Positions 1 through 11,200 of a stretch of 64,000 bases of DNA are shown here, one piece after another. This DNA comes from Coprinellus micaceus (lineage: Eukaryota > Basidiomycota > Agaricomycetes > Agaricales > Psathyrellaceae). A program made the position numbers and the translations under genes. Under the pieces are notes generated by a model. The model searched no databases. It was given only the letters and a program-made list of their open reading frames with translations, and was not told where the DNA came from. The DNA lies in assembly GCA_951394405.1 (NCBI GenBank), contig OX596343.1:1054001-1118000 (forward strand). The letters are read 5' to 3'. Position 1 is the stretch's first letter. Each line of letters opens with the position of its first letter.

Positions 1-2073
1 CATTTGTATTTCGGTCAGCGAGGGTGAGGATGAGCGTGAACGGAAGATAATGGTTGAGAGAGAGGCGTACGTTCTTGGTTAACCTGAAACAGTATCCATA
101 CGTTGGGTTATTCTCCAGGTGCAGCTTCTTATCAAGTTCCATCCTCAACTCGTCGCCAACCTTCGCGTGTTCCTCGTCCAACCCGTCGCGAATCTGCATT
201 CACCGAACCCCATCAATTGACAAAGTACAGAAAGGCAGGGTGAAAGCGAGACGAACCTCAGCCATCTTGTCCGCCAGCTTCTTGAGCTCGACGTCGTACT
301 CGGGCTTGATCACATAGTTATGCCTGTCCAGCTCTTCGAGGTCAATTGTCTGCTCGACCATCTCGGAGTACTTCGACAAGTTTGCCTCAGCTTCCTGCAT
401 ATCCAAAAGTCGTTCAGTCATCTGTCCACGCTGGGGTAGTAGGGAAAAAAAAGGCTCGCCTTCAAAGACTTGAGGTACTGATCCTCAACCAATTCAGCGA
501 ATTCGTCGTTGTCGTCAGTAACATTGGTGAGCTCCTGTATCAACCCTGGAAGCTGGACATGGGGTCGTATGTGAATCAACAAGACTTTCACTCCAGAGTC
601 ATGAACGCCGGAAACTGACCTTGAGGATCATCTGATACACCCGCACGACATTCTCCAAATTCGCGAGGCTCTTCTGGAACCTCTTGGACAGACGATGCAT
701 ATCGGGCATAAACTTCAAATACTCATCCTGCATAATCCTCCTCCCTCCCATCGCATCAACGAACAGCTGCACTAAATCTTGCCTCCTCCGTATCTCATGC
801 AAGTTAGTCAAAGGCTGCTTTAACCAAATGCCTAGGAGCCTTGCCCCTTGCGCCGTTTTGCATTTGTTGAGGAGGCCGAAGAGTGTGTCGTTTTTGCGCG
901 AACTCCCCGATGCGGTATCGACGAGGGAGAGGGCTTTGAGTGCACTCGCATCTAGCCGCATATACTGTTCGAGATCGTGCGTCCGAATCTTGAACTTTTC
1001 GTGGTTATCCGGGTCGGCCACGAGGGCAAGGTACAACAGGAGTGCAGACAACGCCGAGGGCGCATTCGGCAGTGCGAGTTGGGCTAGCGGCAGTTAAGCA
1101 ACACCAACTAACGAAAAGAGATTAGAGTATAACGCACGAATGACAAGAGATGCGTCAGCTGAAGACGACGAAGCGTTAGGTATGGCAGATGGGTCGAGAA
1201 GCCGGGAAAGGTCGTCAGCGACGTTCTTCACCTGGAACTCGCTCGCTTTCCGCTCGGTGATGACAATTCCGCACCGCTCGAGTACACCCTTCAACTTGTT
1301 CAGGTCGATGTCGCGGTCGCTTGTCCCCGAGTTGGTCCCCGTCGGGATAATAGCCTCTCTCACCGAGAGTTGAATCACCAGGGACTGGCCGCTCTTTCAG
1401 TATTGATTGAATGCAGGCATAGAAGAACATACCTCGAGGTTCGAAAAGAGGTCGTTGTCCACAAAGTCGGCGACTCCAAGCTCTCGTCGGCTGCTATCTG
1501 CAAAAGCTATGCCGACAGCCTTGACCTTTGTTGACGCTCCCGCGGGTGCATTGGCCAGTTTGACAGCCATGACGATGGGGGCGGTCAACAGATCCGAATT
1601 CGAGAATAAAATGTCTTCGACTGCCTGAAGGTTTCCTGGGGACGCCTGCAACGTGGTAAGCCAAAAGAGACCAAGAATAGTCCAGCACGCACCTCCTTGT
1701 CCAGCCTGAACGGCCCAGGCTTCTTCCCCACCCCTGGATCCTGCACATAAATCTCGATTTTCAACTGCCTCGTCGTCAGTGCATCCCTCAGTGTTTGCTG
1801 AGCAACGCTCGGCTTCAAATTGACACACGCCAAGCCCCCCGCTCTCCCTCCCTTCCCAAGATATTTCACCACCGTGTTTGTATGAAAGACATTCTGGGCG
1901 ACCCAATGCGCATCGGGGCCGTAGGATGCATAATATTCGTCCCCCCCACTTGTTCTCTGGAATAGTCGTAGTGTGCCCTTGTCTGGAGATTTTGGTGAAA
2001 GTTTAGCGAAGAATGTGATGAGACCTGGGTCTGAGGGCGCTTCTGTGTCTTTCTCCTTCTCCCCGCTGTACAT
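1..2073 (-). CDS. MSH2: DNA mismatch repair protein MSH2 (C-terminal part cut off by window edge)
   Basis: MutS homologue that pairs with MSH6 or MSH3 in the nucleus to recognise mismatches. The start MYSGEKEKD at 2073 is followed by a mismatch-recognition-type N-terminus ([26 protein letters not shown]), a connector domain ([30 protein letters not shown]) and the lever region with the hallmark [17 protein letters not shown] near 960-1000 and [26 protein letters not shown] near 800-900. At least six short introns separate the blocks. The last readable exon ends near 60-100 ([13 protein letters not shown]) with a likely intron after it. The MutS ATPase lies outside the window, so its integrity cannot be judged. 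A Met seven codons upstream (2094) is an alternative start; 2073 fits the usual length of fungal MSH2 better. Family assignment is firm. Confidence 0.93.
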
Positions 2074-2433
2074 GTTAGTGTGGTAGGTGACCAACCCACG
2101 TCACAGGCGCGACTTAAGTATGAGCGTGACAGTTTTGGTGACGGAGTAACGTGATGTGACGTCTCGCGCCTAATGGGGCGCTTTGACAACCTGTGAAGAT
2201 CGCGGCACCTGCACGACAAGAGGGTGGCTTTGCATACCATAGTATACTTCCCTTGAAAGAGTTTGGCGTAGGCCATGCCCGTGTAAATTGATAAAAATGA
2301 CCGGCCCCACAAGGAATCCAATCTGCTCACAGTCAATTCGACTGTTTAATAGTACACTGAGGAGGAGAACAGGAGAAACCCGAGTACGAGACACGTAAAG
2401 CAAGAGAACGGGAGCGCAACGGAGCACGAAGTA
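2074..2433. other. Intergenic: MSH2 promoter and 3' end of family A gene
   Basis: No gene is supported here. It holds the TAGGCGC element at 2166-2172 and the region upstream of MSH2; short open frames on the minus strand lack recognisable protein character. Confidence 0.6.
2166..2172 (-). promoter_or_regulatory. TAGGCGC promoter heptamer upstream of MSH2
   Basis: On the coding strand of MSH2 this reads TAGGCGC, 93 bases before the ATG. It lies inside an imperfect palindrome (2166-2181). The same heptamer in the same orientation precedes LTN1, SAM50 and PUP1. Function as a binding site is inferred. Confidence 0.45.
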
Positions 2434-3096
2434 TTACATGCGAGAAGGATCGAGGTCCCATTCACTGGAGTCATGCTCAACAACAGCGTGGCGAGCCTTG
2501 ACTGGCTCCTGGGCGTCTACTCTTTGCCTCACTTCCTTCAACGCGTCCTTGCAAGCGACGGGCACGCGCTCCTCCTGTCCTACGCCTCTCCCTTCTAGCA
2601 TAGCCTCTTCTCCGTACATTTCGTTCCACGCCTTGAACTGCGAGTCCGCAGCCATCAACCTGGTAAGGCGGTCACTCCGTTCGCAAACCTCGCACCCTCT
2701 ACACTTCACAGCATGCGCCCGGCTTTGCTGGTGATACGCGCATCCTGCTATGAAGGACATGATAATGTGCAAATGAAGGGGCAGCATGTCCCAGATATTC
2801 CGGGGGGATTCGGGCCGGTAGGTGGCTGCTCGCCCCTCGAGATCGACGAGCGAGTAGTATGTAGTGCCGTGGGGGTCGTCCAAGGGGATATGCTCGTTGA
2901 ACCACTCTTGTGTCGGGGCGTCCCCTTTGAAGATACCCACAACGAATCGCCGAGCCTTGGTGGGAAGAGGATCCCTGCTCGAGACTGAGATCGAAAGTCT
3001 ATTGAGCAACGACTGTAGAAGCAGAAGTTAGTCCACTGTTTCCTCACGGACAGCGTTGGGATCGCTACTTGCCTGGAGGTCATCATCAAAGCTCAT
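2434..3096 (-). CDS. Uncharacterised two-exon family protein, member A (about 200 residues)
   Basis: I do not recognise a named family. Exon 1 (3096-3073) encodes MSFDDDLQ; exon 2 (3012-2434) begins SLLNRLSI. The only splice that keeps frame uses a GC donor (GCAAGT) and a TACAG acceptor. The protein shares a core with members B and C: LPTKA-RRF-V-IFKGD, then WFNEHIPLDDPHGTTYYSLVDLEGRA, a hydrophobic stretch (LHLHIIMSFIAGCAYHQ), and a cysteine pair in a CRGCEVCERS context followed by a Glu-rich helix with WNEMYGEEAM. No signal peptide or clear membrane segment. The cysteine pair could bind metal, but two cysteines alone do not show it. It lies in tandem with member B, same strand, 414 bases apart, with a TATA box about 100 bases upstream. 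Confidence 0.8.
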
Positions 3097-3197
3097 TTTG
3101 GCTATGAGGGATTTTCACGAGATGTATTTGCGAGGAGTGGCTCCCTAACCTGAGGCTGACGTTTGGCGATGGTGGTGGGGAAGAGAGAGACGCCCGG

Positions 3198-3205
3198 TTT
3201 TATAT
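3198..3205 (-). promoter_or_regulatory. TATA box of member A
   Basis: The coding strand reads ATATAAAA about 102 bases before the ATG at 3096. Members B and C have comparable TATA boxes. Confidence 0.5.
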
Positions 3206-3409
3206 TGATCGGGGTGAGGATGTTGCCACACAGGCGCAAACGGGTTAGCCGGCATTTGGACACACGAGGCGGATCTTCTCGAATGACAAAGATTCCGGAC
3301 AATCAGCACCGCCCATAAAGCCACTGAACAGCTGCGCGTTCCACAGCACTTATGTAGCATGGCGCCACGGGATAGCAAGGCCTGTGTTACGCAATAGTGA
3401 TGTGTCAAA

Positions 3410-3425
3410 GCGTCTATTTAGACGC
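3410..3425. repeat. Palindrome GCGTCTATTTAGACGC (copy 1)
   Basis: A 16-base inverted repeat between members A and B. A near-identical palindrome lies at 5136-5151, and similarity extends into the flanks (GTGATG before, CCCAGT after). It may be a binding site or a remnant of duplicated promoter DNA. Confidence 0.5.
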
Positions 3426-3510
3426 CGCCCAGTAGTGGATGCGCACCGACAAATATCTCTGTGGTCGGGGCGACTACCTGACAAAGCGCATTTATCGAAA
3501 GATTAGACGA

Positions 3511-4138
3511 TCATACATTGGCCATCCTCCTGCATATATCCCCCATCTCCAAGGTTTGCTGCACCTCCTCGACCCTCTCTTCCAGGACGTACCCAACCGC
3601 ACGGGGATCGATGTTGATATTCTCATTCACGGCGGCGTCCCCATTCTCCGCGAACCATTCAGCCTGGTACGGATCTTCGTCCGCACCCTTCAACAGCCAC
3701 TCCTCTCTCCATTCACACACGCCACATCCTTCGCGCGGCTTATCCAAGATGGTATCGAGGTGGTCGGAACAGTACGCGATTGTGGCTTGAAAGAGCAATG
3801 CGCGAATATAGACAGCCAGAGGCGCGTTTTCGAAGTGGCCCGACGGATGGGTACGGCCCGTTGCACGGTCTTCGAGGCGCACGAGCGCGAAATATGTGAC
3901 GCCGGTCGGGTCCTCCGATGGGATGACGGTGCGGAACCAGTCTAGGGGAGGGACAGCGTGCGGTTGATCTTTGAAGAGATTGACGGTAAAATGGTAGGCT
4001 TTGGTGGGGAGTGTGTCGAAGGCGGAAAGAGTGAGGTGGTCGAACATAGACTAGTGGCGTATAGTGTCAGTAATGGCCCTCACCATACACACCTCTGCGC
4101 TGACTTACGTTGAGCTCAGCAGTAGGATCGAGCTCCAT
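3511..4138 (-). CDS. Uncharacterised two-exon family protein, member B (about 189 residues)
   Basis: Exon 1 (4138-4109) encodes MELDPTAELN and ends at a GTAAGT donor; exon 2 (4050-3511) begins SMFDHLTLSAF. The intron sits at the same place and phase (0) as in members A and C. The shared core is clear: LPTKAYHFTVNLFKDQ, WFRTVIPSEDPTGVTYFALVRLEDRA, a hydrophobic helix (VYIRALLFQATIAYCSDHL), and GCGVCEWREEWLL with a cysteine pair, then AEWFAENGDAAV. The C-terminus is Glu-rich and helical. Probably soluble, since no signal peptide is seen. Function unknown. The tandem arrangement with A suggests local duplication, though the sequences have diverged widely. Confidence 0.8.
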
Positions 4139-4535
4139 TCTGTGTGCACTTGTTCGATGAAGACGTGAAACAGGTGGCTTACGGAGGAGGAATGGGAGTA
4201 CGACCCCAGAAGACAGACAGTGCTTTATACCCCCGAACCCAGTATCTCACGAGACGCGCTAGGTCCAGGCAAACAACTCAAAGCAAACCCAACCTGCCTT
4301 ATACGGCGTATAATGGATGGGGGCCTCGTATTGAACACAAGCTCCGTCAACGTTGCTGGAGTGGCGAGTTATTTTATTCGTATCAAAGCACTGGTTATAC
4401 TACGCCAAAGCCAGATTAAATGATCAAAGCACCGATGACAACTTGAACGAGTCAGGAATCGAGACCACATTCCGGACATCCAAAACAGGACATGGGGCAT
4501 CTGGCTGCATAGTGCACGGGTATCTAGTATACTCT
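4139..4535. other. Intergenic: promoter of member B
   Basis: Apart from the TATA box near 4223-4229, nothing further is supported here. Confidence 0.5.
4223..4229 (-). promoter_or_regulatory. TATA box of member B
   Basis: The coding strand reads GGTATAAAG with the core about 85 bases before the ATG at 4138. Confidence 0.5.
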
Positions 4536-5012
4536 TCACATGCTATATGTCCTGTTCGGAGACTTTTGGGGTGCCTCGTGGCTTGAACACGTCGACAATG
4601 GTATTGCAATGGTGTTGAAAAGATCCTCCATGAAGTGGTCGACGAGGTGCTTGCTCGTGCTTTCTTCAGCTGGTAGGACCCCGGTTACTCTTCCGAGCAT
4701 ATACGCGGTAACCAGGGGCCAGAGGACCAGGGCTGGGAGAGTTAAGGTGGGATTAGCAATGGAATGATGCAGTGCCGTGGAGAAACTCGTGAAATTGGTG
4801 TTCCATTGGCATGTCGTATAATGACTCAGTGACCTCGGTCGAGAGGCGATGGAACATAGACTTAACCCCATTAGCGCGACTGGCTACGATATCTGGAGTT
4901 ATCGAAGAACTCTTAGTTCGAGTAATTCATCGAGATCCAGACAGTGCAAAGCGCTGGATGGGAGTTCGGGAACCACTGGGTGGGGATGGCAGCTCAAGTT
5001 GAACTTCAACAT
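4536..5012 (-). pseudogene. Possible diverged or decayed fourth member (D) of the A/B/C family
   Basis: After a potential TTAAG acceptor the minus strand reads SMFHRLSTEVTESLYDMP, then a short Phe/His-rich stretch. This resembles the start of exon 2 of member B (SMFDHLTLSAFDTLP), both in residues and in its position after a splice site. A preceding open stretch, MLKFNLSCHP to DELLELR, could be exon 1, but its donor is poor. Frame is then lost, and the downstream open frame (LPALVLWPLVTAYMLGRV to the stop at 4536) does not match the family core. It could instead be an unrelated gene or chance. I treat it as a weak relic. Confidence 0.25.
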
Positions 5013-5135
5013 TTGCAACGCATTGTGCTCCTTATCAGGGTCGGGAGAGGTGTACCCTACACGCGCACGAATTACACGGGTCATTCGCCCAACTCACTCC
5101 GCCGATTGGTTCGAGTTCATCATTTGCACGTGATG

Positions 5136-5151
5136 CGCGCCTATTTAGGCG
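5136..5151. repeat. Palindrome GCGCCTATTTAGGCGC (copy 2)
   Basis: Perfect 16-base inverted repeat, differing from the 3410 copy at one base in each arm (a compensated change). It contains TAGGCGC on both strands. It lies about 125 bases upstream of the possible start of relic D. Confidence 0.5.
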
Positions 5152-5493
5152 CTACCCAGTGTCCAGGCTCCACGTTGCGTTCAGTTAGGGTAGCCATATA
5201 GCTAGGTTCCGTGAAAAATACAGTTTCGATTGATGTTCACGGTTCTCAATTTAAAAACACCATCATTCAAGCTGCAGTTTTGATGCTGCTGCCATGGTTT
5301 CCCCTAGATTCTGTCCCAAAGATAGTCCCTTGGTGTAGGAATGAGGCACTTGCCAGAGTTGTGGTGGAGTCTGCGGACCCCGAGGCAAGTCGAGATACCG
5401 CCATGCCGCAAGTAGCAAGCGCATACTTCCAAAAGTTCGAATAGTGTACATGCGACAGTGGGGGAAATAAATGGCATTTAGTCCCTTCCAGGG
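5152..5493. other. Intergenic, downstream of MYND 1
   Basis: No gene supported. Probably 3' untranslated sequence of MYND 1. Confidence 0.5.
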
Positions 5494-7997
5494 TCATTTC
5501 ACGGACTTGCATACCCGTTTATGCTCCTTCCAATGGGCTTTTTGGCAGGCCCCATCGCAGTATCTATGTAAATATCAGAATCGAGGTTTCCCTGCGGATC
5601 AAGCTAAGCTAAACGCACCTAGCCTTCTCACAGCCAGAGCCTAATGAGCGAAGGGGAAGTCAGCTCCGGACTGAAAGTACTCAACAGCAAATAGACACCT
5701 ACATTTTCTCAAGCCAGCCGACGGATTTCCGCAATGCGAGCACCTGTACATTTCTGACCTATCCGCATCCGCTACCCTGTTTGAGTACGAGATCTGGTGC
5801 ACATGTTGCATCATATGTCGCTTATGGCAATGGTCGTGCCCCCCGTGGTGCCCGGCTTCCTCCTCCCTATCCTCAAGGGTAATGTTGTCCAACCAGGCTG
5901 CAAGATCGTCTTGGACCGACCCATCGTCCGTCGGAAGTGAGACATCGGGTAGATTCCGTTGCTCTGCGACGCGCTTCAATACGCCTTCGTACTTCCCAGT
6001 TGCTTCTCGTAAGAGCGAGACGATAGTTTTGTAGGTACGGCGCATCATTGTGTCTGGTGCGCCGTTGCCCAGAAAGGAGGAAACGTCTTCGGAAATCTTC
6101 AGCCTCTCGGTTGCGCGCTGACAGCCAACGTATGAGCAACATTGATAGCACTAGCGAGGAATGCGAAGCCTACCTTGATGTCGGGGGAATCCAGGTTCAC
6201 CTCCTCCGATACAATTACAGTAAGTACCACATACCAATACACCACACTCTTCATATATCTGTTGTCCGGCGGCGCTTCGTCCATGAATCTCTTGGCATCT
6301 TCCAAAGCACTCCGCAACAGCGAGAGGCCCAACTCCCATTTCGCATCACCCACCTCCGGCATGAATTGTAGCGTCTCCATCCCCAGTTCCGCCGCATGAT
6401 CGACTGCCCTCTGCATTAACTGAAATTTGATGAAGGAAGTGGTTTCCTTGCATTTCAGTCCTTGCTTCGAAGCGCGGAGACCGTTTGTTCTGTCGGCCGC
6501 GAGGGATACAGCGTAGTAGTAGTATGAGTAGGACGGGTTGTACTGGAGTGCTTCACGGGCTAACTCAGCCGCGTCATCTGGCCGCTGGCGGAGTATCAAG
6601 TATTTAATCTCCAAAACATTCGCCGCATCCCTCTTCTCCACGGGTCCTTTCTCAAGTATGGCTTTGGCGCACAGAGGTAAGGCATCCGACCAGCGATTGA
6701 ACGGAAGCTTGAAGCCGCGATCGTCTGACTCTCCGGTTTGCGGGTCGTACCTCTGCATGTCATAGAAGGAGTCCCAGATCGAGTACTCCGTGGACAGTAT
6801 ATTTTCGGAGAGTTTGAGTCCCAGGGAATACAGGTCCATGTCTTGCGGAAAGGTTGTCATCGCTTGCATGAATTTCGTCGTGGCAGTGGTCATGTGGTAG
6901 ATGTCGGTATTGGTATGTCCGTACGTTGCGAGAACCTTGTTGACGTGTTGTGGAATGCGTCCTTTTATCGACATGATTATGTGTGGGTTGACCCCTTGCA
7001 GCTCCGTTTCTGACCCGCGTTTATGCAACCTCTGAAGACCGCCAAAGCAGATGGAGCGTTGGGCCCAATCAGGAGAACGCAGTCCCGCAACAAGTATCTT
7101 GGCAGCTTCCGGGACTTGCTTGTGAGCAGTAGTTGCGTGGAGGGTAGTCCAGGCAAGAAGGCTAGTCCCGTGCTGGATGGATACCCTACCTGAGAAGGGT
7201 TGTGTCATGCAGTGAATGCCTGTCTTCAAAACCTGTGGCATGTCGATATCCTTCATGAGGCCTGGCACAGATGGATCGTTCTCAGGGCCCTCTGTGCATG
7301 CAAGGATAGTGTGACCGAGTATGGAGACGGAGAGTTCACAGATGGCGGGGTCCAACGGATATCTGTCCACAAGAGAGGTGATGGCCCGGGATTTAGAGGC
7401 GATAGCTGTGCGCACTTCCACGCCGCCGTGGTGAGTCACGTTGAACAACGAACGCAGACCCATACGACACATCGAATCGGTCTCAAGCAACGGGAGGAGC
7501 TTTTCCAAGAGCCCTTGAGGTGTCAGAGTTAGCTTGTGCCATTAGGTAAAAGTCGGTACAACGCACCTCGCTCGAACAGCATGTTCCTGAGGACGGCATC
7601 CACACACATCTTGGCGTAGATCGCAACGATTCCACCTCGAATCTTCTCATTTCTTAGATGCCTTTGGTACTCGGTATCCAGTTTCGTGTAGATCTCATCG
7701 AAGTTGGTGTGGATCTTTTTCAAGCCCTGCCGGGTAGACATGTCTGCACCCGGTCAAGGATTCAAGTTGCCGCCTTAGTGCTATAATCTCCTTGGCACCA
7801 CGAGTGGCCTTACCTGGTAAATCAAAGGCTGAACACAGGGTGTTCACAATGGGCGTCCATCCGTCCGCGTCGTCGACATCATCGGTATACCCGTCACGTA
7901 TTAGGGAGTGGAGCGCCCCCGACGTGTTTGACCTTGACGCCTTGGCTTTCCTGGCACGAGACTTCGCGACCTTGGCACGATTACTAGGGGCCGGCAT
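5494..7997 (-). CDS. MYND zinc-finger protein 1
   Basis: Start MPAPSNRAKVAKSRARK (basic N-terminus). Exon 1 ends in DADGWTPIVNTLCSAFDLP, followed by MSTRQGLKKIHTNFDEIYTKLD and a large exon (about 460 residues) of helical repeats: PEAAKILVAGLRSPDW, PFNRWSDALPLCAKAILEKG and YYYYAVSLAADRTNGLRASKQG. After an acidic stretch and a His-rich run (HHGGHDHCHKRH), a C-terminal MYND finger follows: YRCSHCGNPSAGLRKC, then SGCEKARYCDGACQKAHWKEH and a final Cys, split by two introns (donors GTAGGT and GTGCGT), ending CKSVK at 5494. All expected Cys/His ligands are present. MYND fingers usually bind proline-rich partners; the helical part is TPR-like by pattern only. Same exon plan as MYND 2 and 3. Partners and location unknown. 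Confidence 0.88.
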
Positions 7998-8260
7998 TGC
8001 TGGAGAGGATGGGCGGGATGAGCAGGGCGAGAAGGGTGAAGAAAGAACTGGCAAGAGAGGAAGCAAGGCGACGCTGACCGCACCCCTGAGATAACCACAA
8101 CTTAGGGGCCAGACAAATACCAGAAAGACTATCATTTCTAGTTTAGGCACAGCGCACGGAACTGCTGTTAGATACTCTACACTATCATGTCCAAGCTAGT
8201 ACAGATACCCTGTTCGCTAATTAGGATACAGTGCCACTTTCGGGCCATAATTTTCCAATA

Positions 8261-11200
8261 TTAGATGATATTGGACCTGCACAGTGGGCAACTACTGCTG
8301 TGGCTCGTTTTGAACCATTTAAACAGGCAGCCAGCATGGAACCCATTCTTGCAAGTCTTGCATGGCTTCTTGGGAAGTGTGCCGTCGCTCGCGCTGATAA
8401 TAGAGTAGCAGATGGCACATTCGACTTGGCCTTCGAAGTGCCCAATCACGTTCTTTTTCCAAAGGCTCAGGCCGTCGACCATACGTCCACTCTGCGATTC
8501 GAATCTAGTCAGTGATGCTACTCCAGAGGGTGAAAACGGGGAGAACGTACGTGGAGCCAAATAGTCTGCTGTACACCCATCACCCAGGCGCGCCATCTCC
8601 TCTCGTCCACACCAACCGGTCTCTCATCGCGAACCTCTATCATGTGCAATGGCCAATCGTTTGGAATCCGCAAGCGAAGCTCGAGCTGATGCTCATCTAC
8701 CGAATATGCAGCAACAACCTCTCCACTCGCCCCGCTACCCCCTCCACCGATGACCTTGACGCTGAAGCCATCGCCAGACAGTTCGGCGATTCCTTCGGGA
8801 GACTTGAGATGCGCGAGCTCCGTCCGAATGATCAAGGGCGAGAATTGTGCACTCGTAAGGGCTGTGATGGCCTTCGTCAATTGTCGATCCTTACATCTGG
8901 AGACCCAAGTGGAAATGAGCGATGGGACGCTCAGCAGAGCTCGATAATATATGTGCGCTGCGAGTGCCGGGGCGGATGTGGGGTCATAGTCTATTCAAGA
9001 ATAAACGACCGTTAGTGAGAGAGAGTTTCATATGTCAAAATTGCAAAATTGCACTCACAAGCCACGTAGAACTCGTCCACAGCCCATAGTTTTACAACTT
9101 TACTAGTCGGACCTTTGTCCAGTCCTAGCAGATGGACAATAGCCGGCAGGAGCCTTTGTCCGATCAGGTCGAGGTTTCGAAGCTGCTCAATGTACATTGA
9201 CTTGACTTTGAACGACTGGTTGATATGGAGTGAGCATACGATCCCCTGACGTGCCTGCACCACAAAGTACTACTCACAGCATCTTTGAAGAGGTCAAACA
9301 CCAGCATCCATCCGAGCATCCACCCGAACCAGTCCAGCTCTTCGTCTCTCTGAACAATGGCAAGCAGCTCCTTCGGTAGAAGGCTCGGCCCCTCGTCCTT
9401 CACGACCGGTTCCTGGCGCCTCCCCCGCTTCCGTCCGTCTTTTCGTCTGCCAACTTTCTGCTCGGGTGTCGCTTCTGAGGCCGGAGCTGGCAGTGCAGAG
9501 TCAGGTTCGACAGCAGCCTCAAAAGTTGCGGCAATCTCTCCACCGTCGCCTGTTGCCATACCATCAGCATTGGCACCAGGCTCACCCTCACCCTCACCGC
9601 CCATGCTACCGACGCCAACTTCGATGACTATCCACTCAGTTCTCTTGTCTGCCGCGTGCTTGAGCATGGCGTAGCTCAGCCGTTGGACCTCGATAGAAGG
9701 GTCTAAGGTGAGATGACACATCTAGAGAGGGTTTGATCAGGGAGCATCTCAATTCAAAGTGTGCAGACCGGTTACTTACCTTGCCCAATGTGTCCCGGTC
9801 CATCAACTCATCTGGGAGGCTTGGTACGATGGACAGGATGTGCTCTCGGCATACTGCGCGAGGAATAGAGTTAAGCCTTGGGTTAACCACATCTTGGGAG
9901 CTGTCGGCATCTTGTTCTGAAGAACATCAGGGGGACGAAAGTTGAAGTGACGGGAGTAGCACATACCGTCAAGCACGAGATCTTTGATACTACCGAGAAT
10001 GGAGACCCTCCTGGAGTTCCACTCTGCCTTCAGTTGCTTGTTGGTGCGCACAAGCTCCTCCGTAACATGTACAAACTTGAGGGCATGCGACAGACCGAGC
10101 AAAGCGCTTTCGTCCTCCAATGTTGAGTTCTGAATCCCATTAGCATCTTCCGACCTGAAAACCGAAATCCATGCATTGAACTTACCTCCACTACAGTCTC
10201 CACGACGTCCCACATAAACTCCCAGTGTTTACCGATGACATTCTGCAGGATCGGAGCAAGTCCCACAAAGACAGCCAGCATCGCGCTCTCCAGATCCTCG
10301 CTCGGGCCCTCCTCATCCTCACTATCGCTATCTCCACCTGCCGTCGGCTGGCCTTCAACCCAATTCTGGCAGGCCCGGACGACATTCACAGCCCTCTGCA
10401 CAGGGAGCATGATCACATCGCTGCCCCCTCTCCTCGACCCTCCCCTGCCCCCCAGGTTCACTCCATTGCTTCCAGTCATCATTCTGGCAGTAGATCCGTC
10501 ATCTTCAGATTCATCTTTCGGCACGCACAATCCCAACCCCCGAAGCAACTCGAGCCCCTCTGTGTTTGCTTTGGGAGGCTGCACCCCAAGGAGCGATGCG
10601 GCGAACTCGTTGCGGGCACGATCGAGCCTTGGGGAATCCAACCCGAGCGAAGTCAGAGTCCCTAGGATAGTCGAAGACGTCAATGGGGCGACCCTCTCGA
10701 TCCTACGCGCATACCCAACCCATCCATCCACGTCCCCCTTCTGCATGCCCAATCCCTCCCCAGACGAAGTCCCTTGGTCATCGTCCTCATCGCCATCAAA
10801 AACCCTCTCCAACACTCTCCTCAACACCCTTGCCCTCAACACTACCAGACCCCTCATACCCTTCACCTTATCTTTCGAGCTCCTTTCGTCGTTCACACTG
10901 GGGGAAAGTGCAATGCCAGCCTTCAAGTCAACTTCAGCCTGAACAGACCTCCCGACGACTTCAAGGACGAAGAAAGAGAGGCGGTTCATCGTCGCGTGCA
11001 TCGTCTTCTTGACGCCGCCGGTCACCAAATCACCCCTCTCGTCCATCGTAGGCGCGTCCGATGCCGATGGAGAGACCTTCGCCGTCGCCCCCGCCAACGA
11101 CTCTATGATGTACTTCTTCCAGTGCTCCCTTCCCCCAGTGGTAAGGAACGCATAGGCGCTAACCTGCTCGACCTTCGAAATGATCTCGGTCAAGCTCCAC

